The notes under the pieces: generated by a model
What the model saw: the letters and a program-made list of their open reading frames with translations, nothing else
What the model was told of the DNA's origin: nothing
Database searches by the model: none
Part shown: piece after piece, positions 8,921 through 15,927 of the stretch
Numbering within the stretch: the first letter of the stretch is position 1
How the letters are laid out: each line of letters begins with the position of its first letter
Source of the DNA: an uncultured Bacteroidales bacterium
GTDB taxonomy: Bacteria > Bacteroidota > Bacteroidia > Bacteroidales > UBA4417
DNA length: 55,103 bases
Direction of reading: 5' to 3'
Assembly: GCA_903879715.1 (NCBI GenBank)
Contig: CAIRMR010000094.1
Coordinates: 1-55,103, forward strand
Made by a program: the position numbers and the translations under genes

Positions 8921-9097
8921 GTTCAAAGTTGTTCAAGGTTGTTCAAGGTTGTTCAAGGTTGTTCATAATTGTTCAAAGTTGTTCAAAGTTGTTCAAGGTT
9001 GTTCAAAGTTGTTCAAAGTTGTTCAAGGTTGTTCAAAGTTGTTCAAGGTTGTTCAAGGTTGTTCAAAGTTGTTCAAGGTTGTTCAAAGTTGTTCAAA
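8921..9097. repeat. Tandem array of a 10-bp unit, GTTCAARGTT, 17 copies
   Basis: Seventeen complete decamers run from 8921 to 9090, followed by a partial unit. The sixth position of interest is A or G, giving GTTCAAAGTT or GTTCAAGGTT, and one unit reads GTTCATAATT. The unit length is close to one helical turn. The array fills the gap between mtnA and tag, both read leftwards, so it lies just upstream of the tag start. All three forward frames are stop-free simply because of the repeat. Confidence 0.95.
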
Positions 9098-9106
9098 TGC
9101 TCGCAT

Positions 9107-10204
9107 TCAATGTTTCAAAGGTTTGTCAAGGGAAAAATCGGCGAGTTCCTCAGGCTTTACGAGTCCTTTCTCCGTGATGAATCCTGTAATAAATTTTGCC
9201 GGTGTAACATCAAAAGCAGGATTTAAAGCATGTGATCCCGGCGAAGCCATCCGGATGGTACGCATTACGCCTTCGGAATCTGGTCCGGAATACGTCAGTA
9301 CTTCATCCTCACTACGTTCCTCGATTGGGATTTGACTTCCATCGGTTAAAGAGAAATCTATCGTCGAAAATGGAACGGCAACATAAAAAGGAATTCCAAA
9401 CTCTTTTGCCACAATGGCTTTTTCAAAAGTTCCGATTTTATTGGCAGTATCGCCATTGGATGCAATTCGGTCGGCACCAACAATTACAAAATCAATCAAT
9501 CCCTGGCTCATCAGGTAGGCACCGGCATTGTCGGGAACTATTTTATGAGGAATGCCTTCGTTTTGAAGTTCCCAGGCTGTAAGTCGTGCACCCTGGTTTC
9601 GCGGACGGGTTTCGTCGGCATAAACGAAAAATTCCTTGCCCTGTTCTTTGGCAATATACAAAGGAGCCAATGCACTTCCGTAATCCACGAAACCAAGCCA
9701 GCCGGCATTGCAATGGGTTAAAATCCGGCTTCCGTTATGAACAAGTTTGCTTCCGTATTCACCAATTTGTTTTGCATCTGCTATGTTCTGGTCGGCTAAT
9801 AATTGCGCCTCGCGAATAGCACTTTCAACACTTATTAAACCGGCATTATATACTCTTTCGGTTGCATAAAAAAGATTTCGGGCAGTAGGTCGTGTTGCTT
9901 CAATTTCTTTACGGACTTTATCAAAAAAGAATAATTGCTCCAAGGTATAATCTGCCGAATTCACCCCTCGCCCTTCGCCCCTCGCCCCTTCCATAAACGC
10001 CTGTGCCATTGCGAAACCAGCAGCAGCACCAATAGCACCGGCACCACGTGTAATCATCGTAACAATAGCGTGACAAGTATCCTGATAATTTCTTGCTATA
10101 AAAATTTCAAATGAAAAAGGCAACGCATTCTGGTCAATCATGCTGACTTCTCCAGTTTTACTATCCATCCAAATAGTCCGATAATGCTTGCCGGCTACTT
10201 TCAT
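9107..10204 (-). CDS. mtnA: Methylthioribose-1-phosphate isomerase
   Basis: Converts 5-methylthioribose 1-phosphate to the ribulose form in methionine salvage. It is an eIF2B-alpha-like protein. RGAGAIGAAAGFAMAQAF (53-70) is the substrate-phosphate loop, Cys165 in THCNAGWL and Asp245 in GADRIASNGD are the catalytic pair, and ETRPRNQGARLTA is conserved. Residues 72-81 (EGARGEGRGV) are encoded by a G-rich repeat also found between genes in this window (14999-15030), so this loop appears to be an in-frame repeat insertion. The start overlaps the stop of the upstream M20 gene as ATGA, pointing to translational coupling. Other salvage genes are not in the window. Confidence 0.93.
   Translation of the reverse strand: MKVAGKHYRTIWMDSKTGEVSMIDQNALPFSFEIFIARNYQDTCHAIVTMITRGAGAIGAAAGFAMAQAFMEGARGEGRGVNSADYTLEQLFFFDKVRKEIEATRPTARNLFYATERVYNAGLISVESAIREAQLLADQNIADAKQIGEYGSKLVHNGSRILTHCNAGWLGFVDYGSALAPLYIAKEQGKEFFVYADETRPRNQGARLTAWELQNEGIPHKIVPDNAGAYLMSQGLIDFVIVGADRIASNGDTANKIGTFEKAIVAKEFGIPFYVAVPFSTIDFSLTDGSQIPIEERSEDEVLTYSGPDSEGVMRTIRMASPGSHALNPAFDVTPAKFITGFITEKGLVKPEELADFSLDKPLKH
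9958..9992. repeat. G-rich dispersed repeat lying inside mtnA
   Basis: On the minus strand it reads GAAGGGGCGAGGGGCGAA then GGGCGAGGGGTGAA. The copy at 14999-15030 differs by one substitution and one base of length. A looser relative is at 47143-47175. In mtnA it is translated as a glycine/arginine-rich loop. Confidence 0.75.
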
Positions 10205-11403
10205 TGCAGAGGTTTTAACTGGTTAACAGCCAGCCATGCCATTAATCCCATTCCCGTTTCCAGGCTGCGTTCGTCGGCATCAAACTCAGGAGTATGAAGG
10301 TTTCGGATATTTGTCCAAGAGGGATCTTTCACACCCAAACGGTAAAAACAAGCTGGAATAATTTGGGTATAATAGGCAAAGTCTTCTGCCGTCATGCGCT
10401 GATCAAGTTCAACTACATTTTCAGGTCCGAGATATTCCTGTGCCAAGGCTTTGGCTTCTGAAGTTGCCAAATCGTCATTTACAAGAAAAGGATATCCATG
10501 ATCGATAAATACATCGCAGGTGCCGCCCATGCTTTCGGCCATTCCTTTGGCGATCATAGTAATTTTTTCGTGAGCGCGTGCACGCCACGCTTCGTCGAAT
10601 GTGCGGAAAGTCCCGTCGATCTTCACTTCCGAAGGAATAATATTTGTACGTCCGTCAGCAATAACACGGCCGAATGAAAGAACCGTCGGAACTCCGGGAG
10701 GCGCCATGCGGCTTACTACCTGCTGAAGAGCAACAATAATATGCGAGGCAATTAAAACGGTATCCGTATTCAGATCAGGTGTGGCGGAATGGCCTCCACG
10801 ACCTTTAATCGTGAGATAAACCTCATCGGTCGAAGCCATGAACTTCCCGGATTTAAAACCCACTTTGCCGGCTTCGAGGGTTGGCAAAACATGCTGTCCT
10901 AAAATACGTTCCGGAACGGGATTTTCCAATACACCATCTTTGATCATAGCCAAAGCGCCACCTGGAAATTTTTCTTCCGAAGGTTGAAAAATGAGCCGGA
11001 TTGTACCTTCAAATTCATTCCGAAGTTCATTCAATATCTTTGTTGTTCCAAGTAAGGATGACATATGAACATCGTGCCCGCAGGCATGCATTATACCCGG
11101 GTGCTGCGATTTGTAATCGCAGTCATTCAACTCATTGATTGGCAAAGCATCCATATCGGCACGAAGCGCGAGTGTGGTTGTCTGGGGTTGCCGTCCTTCT
11201 ATTTTTGCTACAATACCGTTACCACCTACATTTCTCGTATAGGAAACCCCGTATTCGTCCAGCGTTTTGCAGATGAAATCGGCTGTATTGAATTCCTTTT
11301 CCGATAATTCGGGATTGGCATGCAAATACCTGCGAATCTGTATAATACCAGGTGCATACTCAGCAGAAAGTGCTTTTATTTTTTTATTTAACGTATTAAT
11401 CAT
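10201..11403 (-). CDS. M20-family metallo-amidohydrolase (N-acyl amino acid hydrolase type)
   Basis: Hydrolyses an amide bond of N-acylated amino acids or related compounds with a two-metal site. The metal ligands are visible: Cys108 and His110 in HACGHDVH, Glu143/Glu144 in FQPSEE, His171 in LGQHVLP, and a late His near residue 373 in NLHTPEFD. The dimerisation lid begins at GRGGHSATP. The length of 400 is normal for hippurate hydrolase or IAA-amino-acid hydrolase relatives. No signal peptide is seen. Its TGA overlaps the ATG of mtnA, so the two are one transcription unit. Whether it serves methionine salvage is unknown, and the exact substrate cannot be read from sequence. Confidence 0.9.
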   Translation of the reverse strand: MINTLNKKIKALSAEYAPGIIQIRRYLHANPELSEKEFNTADFICKTLDEYGVSYTRNVGGNGIVAKIEGRQPQTTTLALRADMDALPINELNDCDYKSQHPGIMHACGHDVHMSSLLGTTKILNELRNEFEGTIRLIFQPSEEKFPGGALAMIKDGVLENPVPERILGQHVLPTLEAGKVGFKSGKFMASTDEVYLTIKGRGGHSATPDLNTDTVLIASHIIVALQQVVSRMAPPGVPTVLSFGRVIADGRTNIIPSEVKIDGTFRTFDEAWRARAHEKITMIAKGMAESMGGTCDVFIDHGYPFLVNDDLATSEAKALAQEYLGPENVVELDQRMTAEDFAYYTQIIPACFYRLGVKDPSWTNIRNLHTPEFDADERSLETGMGLMAWLAVNQLKPLQ

Positions 11404-11515
11404 AAAATGATGTTTAATTCAGCATTAGTATCACTATTCAATTCCGACACAGATCTTTCTCTATCTGCTGTTTGGCTATTACCATTCTGGAAGCTGGCAC
11501 CTTCTGGTTAAAGCC

Positions 11516-12430
11516 CTAATTCATTTTTATGTTTATTTTCTCGCCAGGTTTGAGAACTTTCAAAAGGCCATCTTGTTTGAACCAGAGCTGTTTATTTCCT
11601 TTAGGATTAATGATTGATCCATTGGTTTTTATAAGTGCTTTTAATCCCAGTTGGTAATCAACAAATTCTGCGCATCCTACATACCAGATTTCTTTTCGGT
11701 TGCCAATTTTTTTGCAGAAGTTACTGATGTCATTCCATCTTCGTTTATCCTTGAACTCCCAGGAATGCCCCCAGACAAGGAACACCGAGAGCTTATTATT
11801 ATTTAGCGATATATAATCATCTAACAACCCTGATGCTTTGCTGTCGTGACAAGTCGGGCGCCATAATAAAAAAGTGTCAGGTAAATTAAACGTATAAGTG
11901 TCGCCTACAATTCTTGCATTGGTAAGACCAGTGTTACTGATTAATTTTGCAATATGCTGATTTGAATTCCCAAAAGGATAAGCCATGCTTAGAATCTTCC
12001 TGTTTGTTAGCCTGTTGAGGTTAGCGATATCCGTGTCAACCTCATGTAAAATCTCATCATCCTGCAGGTTTTTAAAATCCTTATGGGTTGCACTATGAGC
12101 TGCAATTTCATGATTTTTATATATGGAAAGTAATGAATCTTTGTGCAAATATTTATAAACGAGAGTATCAGCATTCTTTTGTGGCCATACCTGCGTAGTT
12201 CCAAGGAGCCCTGAGTTTAAATTGAATGTCCCGGTAATTTTATTTTCATCAAATAATCTGATTAGTTTAATATCATCAATAGTTCCATCATCATAACTCA
12301 TAATAAGAGCTTTGGTATTTCCATCGGGATAAACGAAATAAACACTGCTTCCCTTTTTTAGGAAACTTGCTAATATACCGGCAAAGAGTATAATGACTAA
12401 ACTGAATGTCAGATATTTAATGGTCTTCAT
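11516..12430 (-). CDS. Polysaccharide deacetylase (NodB-like), membrane-anchored or secreted
   Basis: A carbohydrate esterase 4-type fold. Residues 7-24 form an uncleaved or cleaved N-terminal hydrophobic segment, so the protein acts outside the cytoplasm. NodB motif 1 appears as SYDDG with Asp47/Asp48 (the usual form is TFDDG), motif 2 as His112-x3-His116 in AAHSATH, and motif 3 as AYPFG at 150-154. The C-terminal part, with VWGHSWEF near residue 220, resembles the later family motifs. The last 40 residues form a small beta tail rich in lysine. The gene lies 78 bases after the ABC exporter and 112 bases before the M20 gene on the same strand, so co-transcription is possible. The target sugar is unknown. 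Confidence 0.85.
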   Translation of the reverse strand: MKTIKYLTFSLVIILFAGILASFLKKGSSVYFVYPDGNTKALIMSYDDGTIDDIKLIRLFDENKITGTFNLNSGLLGTTQVWPQKNADTLVYKYLHKDSLLSIYKNHEIAAHSATHKDFKNLQDDEILHEVDTDIANLNRLTNRKILSMAYPFGNSNQHIAKLISNTGLTNARIVGDTYTFNLPDTFLLWRPTCHDSKASGLLDDYISLNNNKLSVFLVWGHSWEFKDKRRWNDISNFCKKIGNRKEIWYVGCAEFVDYQLGLKALIKTNGSIINPKGNKQLWFKQDGLLKVLKPGEKINIKMN

Positions 12431-12508
12431 GGATTAATTAAATTTTTAAAAAATCATCTTATCTCCCCCATGTAAATGAAGCTTCCGGATAGATTTGGAT
12501 TTAATGCA

Positions 12509-14329
12509 TCAGGAAAATGACTGCATTTCGCACAGTTTCTTGTAAATTCCTTCTTTGGCAATTAATTCCTGGTGGTTTCCACGTTGTACAATCTGACCGG
12601 CATTCAACACAATAATTTCGTCGGCATGCTGGATGGTGGAAAGCCTGTGTGCAATTACAACTGAAGTGCGGTTTTCCATCAGTTTAACCAGTGCATCCTG
12701 AACAAGACGTTCGCTTTCGGTATCCAGTGCGGATGTGGCTTCATCGAGAATAAGTACCGGCGGATTTTTGAGAACTGCCCTTGCGATACTGATACGCTGA
12801 CGCTGGCCTCCCGAAAGTTTGAGTCCACGATCACCTATATTGGTATCGTAGCCGTTATCAAGTTTTTCAATAAATTCGTGTGCATTGGCAACCTTTGCAG
12901 CTGAAATAACTTTTTCCATCGTTACATTCTTCATACCGAAAGAAATATTATCGTAAACCGATCCGTTAAAAAGAATGGTTTCCTGGTTTACAATTCCCAT
13001 CAGTCCACGAACATCAGCAATGGCAATATCACGCACATCGTGGCCGTCAATCAGCAATTGCCCACCAGTGATATCATAAAAACGCGGCAACAGATCGACC
13101 ATGGTCGATTTACCTCCGCCGGAAGGTCCGACCAATGCAATTGTTTTTCCTTTCGGAACAATAAGATTTATATCAGTTAATACAGGTTCTGTATTGTATT
13201 TAAAGGCCACATTGCGGTATTCGATGTTATGTTCAAGGTCGGTGATATGGATAGGATCGGCTTTTTCAGTAATAACTTCCTCAGCTTTCAGAATATAATC
13301 AATACGATCAAGCGAAGAGGCGCCTTTCTGAATGTAGGCAGCTGCCTGCGAAATGTCTTTTGCCGGAGGCAGAATCTGTGAAAAAACACCAAGATAAACT
13401 ATGAAAAGAGTAGCGTCAAGTGAATTGTCGTGTGCCAGGATCAGGCCACCGCCATACCATAAAATAATTGCGGTAACCAGAATGCCTAAAAATTCGCTGA
13501 GTGGTGATGCAAGATCGCGTTTACGTATCATCCGGGTCGCAATTTTGGCATATTCAGCATTGGTTTTAGAAAAATTATTATAGCTGAAATCTATGGCATT
13601 AAAGGCTTTGATGATCCTGAGTCCTGAAATGGTTTCTTCGATCAGCGAAACCAAACTGCCCATTTTAGATTGTACTTTATCGGAAGTACGCCTGAGCGAT
13701 CTGCCAATTCGTCCAATTATTAATCCTGAAATCGGCAACACTATCAATACAAAAACTGTAAGCTGCGGACTAAGGATAAAGAGAAAAACCAGGTAAGCAA
13801 CCAAAGTAACCGGCTGGCGGAAAATAATCTCAATCATCTGAAGTATCGACCATTCCACTTCCTGAACATCACCTGTGATACGCGAAATAATATCTCCTTT
13901 ACGCTGCTCATTAAAATAGGACAAAGGAAGAATTAAAGCTTTGTGGTATATGGCATTACGCAGATCTTTCACAACGCCGTTGCGTAAAACGGCAATAAAA
14001 AACATGGCAGCGTACCGGAAAAGGTTTTTCAGGAAATACATTCCAACCAGAATAGCACAGATGTAACCGAGCACACGAACTTCACCATATTGATGGATAA
14101 GCCCGCTGACATAAAAATTCAGGTTCTGCATAATCGAATCCTGGGTAAATTCCAATGGTGGTGCCGAGTCAGCCGGCTTCGACATTTTGAAAAGGATTTG
14201 CAGGATTGGTATCAGCGCAGCAAATGAAACTATTGAAAAAAGAATAACAATGATATTGCAGATAATGTTGATTACAGCGTAAACCCAGTAAGGTTTAGCA
14301 TAGATCATCAGTTTAAAGAATTTTCTCAC
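12509..14329 (-). CDS. ABC exporter, fused permease-ATPase (MsbA-like)
   Basis: A half-transporter of the type that flips lipid A or exports lipids and drugs; two copies form the pump in the inner membrane. Residues 1-340 hold six membrane segments. The ATPase domain follows with Walker A GPSGGGKST (401-409), signature LSGGQRQR (505-512), Walker B VLILDE (525-530) and the switch histidine in VIAHRLST. The length of 606 is typical. It heads the minus-strand series that continues with the deacetylase. A possible -7 box TAATTTTG lies at 14377-14384 on the minus strand. MsbA function is the most likely reading in a Gram-negative, but substrate cannot be assigned from motifs alone. Confidence 0.9.
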   Translation of the reverse strand: MRKFFKLMIYAKPYWVYAVINIICNIIVILFSIVSFAALIPILQILFKMSKPADSAPPLEFTQDSIMQNLNFYVSGLIHQYGEVRVLGYICAILVGMYFLKNLFRYAAMFFIAVLRNGVVKDLRNAIYHKALILPLSYFNEQRKGDIISRITGDVQEVEWSILQMIEIIFRQPVTLVAYLVFLFILSPQLTVFVLIVLPISGLIIGRIGRSLRRTSDKVQSKMGSLVSLIEETISGLRIIKAFNAIDFSYNNFSKTNAEYAKIATRMIRKRDLASPLSEFLGILVTAIILWYGGGLILAHDNSLDATLFIVYLGVFSQILPPAKDISQAAAYIQKGASSLDRIDYILKAEEVITEKADPIHITDLEHNIEYRNVAFKYNTEPVLTDINLIVPKGKTIALVGPSGGGKSTMVDLLPRFYDITGGQLLIDGHDVRDIAIADVRGLMGIVNQETILFNGSVYDNISFGMKNVTMEKVISAAKVANAHEFIEKLDNGYDTNIGDRGLKLSGGQRQRISIARAVLKNPPVLILDEATSALDTESERLVQDALVKLMENRTSVVIAHRLSTIQHADEIIVLNAGQIVQRGNHQELIAKEGIYKKLCEMQSFS

Positions 14330-14460
14330 GAAACAAGTTTTTTAAAAGATAAGCCGGTTCAATAACAGATTTTGCGCAAAATTAACATTAAATGAGTTTG
14401 TTCAGCAAATATTCATGTCAAAGCTTACATGCTAAAATATCGTATTATTTATAAAATCAG

Positions 14461-14468
14461 TACCTTTG
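14461..14468 (+). promoter_or_regulatory. Putative -7 box of rbfA, almost touching the start codon
   Basis: TACCTTTG ends four bases before the ATG at 14473. If transcription starts the usual few bases after this box, the rbfA message is leaderless or nearly so. Confidence 0.5.
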
Positions 14469-14472
14469 CCGC

Positions 14473-14814
14473 ATGGAAACAACACGTCAGCATAAAATAG
14501 CCCGCCTGATACAGAAGGATATGGGAGAAATATTCCAGGCCATGGGCCGGGATGTACTGCCGGGAAATATGATTACCGTTACCAAGGTTCATGTTTCACC
14601 TGATCTTTTTCTTGCCAAGGTGTACCTGAGTTTGTTTGGAAAAACAGATAAACAGGAACTTTTAGCTATCATAAAAGAACACAGGAAAGAAATAAGGCTT
14701 AAACTAGGTAACCGCATTCGCAACCAGGTCCGCTCCATTCCGGAACTCGATTTTTTTCTCGACGATTCGCTCGATTATATTGAAAATATTGACAATCTGT
14801 TGAAGAAGAGCTAG
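14473..14814 (+). CDS. rbfA: Ribosome-binding factor A
   Basis: A small KH-type protein that binds the 30S subunit during 16S rRNA maturation and cold adaptation. METTRQHKIARLIQKDMGEIF is the conserved N-terminal helix region of the Bacteroidota form. VTKVHVSPDLFLAKVYLS is the first beta-alpha unit, and RSIPELDFFLDDSLDYI is the typical C-terminal signature. The length of 113 residues is normal. The first ATG is supported because the conserved N-terminus starts there. No Shine-Dalgarno site is possible if the -7 box at 14461 is used. A heptameric repeat tract begins at the stop codon. Confidence 0.95.
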   Translation: METTRQHKIARLIQKDMGEIFQAMGRDVLPGNMITVTKVHVSPDLFLAKVYLSLFGKTDKQELLAIIKEHRKEIRLKLGNRIRNQVRSIPELDFFLDDSLDYIENIDNLLKKS

Positions 14815-14968
14815 AAGTCGGAAGCTGGAAGACAGAAGACGGAAGTCGGAAGATGGAAGACGGAAGTCGGAAGTCGGAAGATGGAAGACGGAAGTCGGAT
14901 GTCGGAAGTCGGATGTCGGAAGCCGGAAGATGGAAGACGGAAGACGGAAGTCGGAAGGCGGAAGACAG
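14815..14968. repeat. Degenerate heptamer array, GGAAGTC / GGAAGAC / GGAAGAT units
   Basis: About 150 bases made almost wholly of seven-base units begin directly after the rbfA stop. Relatives are at 45738-45905 in the same orientation and at 46022-46060 and 47215-47240 in reverse. Long open frames on the minus strand here are artefacts of the stop-free repeat. Confidence 0.9.
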
Positions 14969-14998
14969 AATAGGACCCAATTTATAACCATTCGCTTT

Positions 14999-15030
14999 TC
15001 ACCCCTCGCCCATTCGCCCCTCGCCCCATC
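14999..15030. repeat. G-rich dispersed repeat, intergenic copy
   Basis: Reads CACCCCTCGCCCATTCGCCC and on to CTCGCCCCATC on the plus strand. It is nearly identical to the stretch inside mtnA at 9958-9992. Confidence 0.75.
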
Positions 15031-15068
15031 TTTTCATTTTTTACTACTCTAAATATCTTAAAATAAAC

Positions 15069-15878
15069 ATGCAATACGATCCTATCAAACGTTCGCTCGG
15101 CAGCGTTTTTAACCGTACACCGTTTTTAAGAAAAATATTTTATCGCTTGCTTGATTTGCTTTTGCTCCGCTCCTGGCATGTTCGTCGGGAATTGAGAAAA
15201 TGGGCTGAAGCAGCGACCAAAGATGCCTCAATACTGGATGCAGGCTCAGGTTTCGGTCAATATGATTTCTATATGTCATCCAAAAATCCGGACTGGAAAA
15301 TAAGAGGCGTTGATGTGAAAGAGGAGCAGATTGCCGATTGCAACGCTTTTTTCAGTCGTATCGGACGGAAGAATGTGACTTTTGCAATCGCTGACCTTAC
15401 CGCGTTTACTGATGCTTCGGAGTATAACCTGATCCTTTCGGTAGATGTTATGGAGCATATTCTGGAAGATGTACAGGTATTCCGCAATTTTTACGCTTCA
15501 CTTCAGCCAGGTGGAATGGTATTGATATCCACCCCTTCGGATCAGGGCGGCAGCGATGTTCACGACCATGAAGAAGAAGAATCATTTATTGATGAACATG
15601 TCCGCGATGGCTATAACATCAATGAAATTCAGGATAAATTAAAACTGGCAGGATTCAGCCGCACCGAAGCACGTTATCAATACGGGAAACCGGGACAGAT
15701 CAGCTGGAGGCTGTCGATGAAATACCCGATTCTCGCCCTGGGAAAGACTAAACTTTTCTTTATTCTGTTGCCATTCTATTACATTATCACATTCCCGGTT
15801 TGCCTGGTTCTTAATTACGTGGATTCCACCCTGATACATAAAACAGGAACCGGTCTTATTGTGAAAGGATGGAAGTAA
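15069..15878 (+). CDS. Class I SAM-dependent methyltransferase with C-terminal membrane helix
   Basis: The Rossmann methyltransferase core is clear: motif I ILDAGSGFGQYD near residues 58-69, an acidic end of strand two in GVDVKEEQ, ADLTAF near 115 and LSVDVMEH near 125. The product is similar in layout to UbiE/COQ5-like enzymes, but the acceptor cannot be named. Residues 1-45 are basic with a hydrophobic patch (RKIFYRLLDLLLL), and about 225-255 form a strongly hydrophobic segment, so membrane association is likely. It sits between rbfA and the LTA-synthase-like gene on the same strand, 50 bases before the latter, which suggests a role in an envelope lipid or glycan pathway; that is inference from context only. 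Confidence 0.82.
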   Translation: MQYDPIKRSLGSVFNRTPFLRKIFYRLLDLLLLRSWHVRRELRKWAEAATKDASILDAGSGFGQYDFYMSSKNPDWKIRGVDVKEEQIADCNAFFSRIGRKNVTFAIADLTAFTDASEYNLILSVDVMEHILEDVQVFRNFYASLQPGGMVLISTPSDQGGSDVHDHEEEESFIDEHVRDGYNINEIQDKLKLAGFSRTEARYQYGKPGQISWRLSMKYPILALGKTKLFFILLPFYYIITFPVCLVLNYVDSTLIHKTGTGLIVKGWK

Positions 15879-15927
15879 AACAGCAGGTATATTTTAATGA
15901 TTCTATATCTATTTTAGAAATAACAAA

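Noticed and set aside
8921-9097. CRISPR-like array
   Set aside because: The ten-base units are contiguous, with no spacers, and no cas gene is present.
8914-9335. Three overlapping plus-strand open frames of 85-128 codons full of KVVQSCS-like repeats
   Set aside because: They exist only because the ten-base tandem unit has no stop in any forward frame; they run antisense into mtnA.
14699-14991. Two minus-strand open frames with repeated LPTSDFR-like words
   Set aside because: Translation of the heptamer array plus the antisense of rbfA; no start context or conservation.
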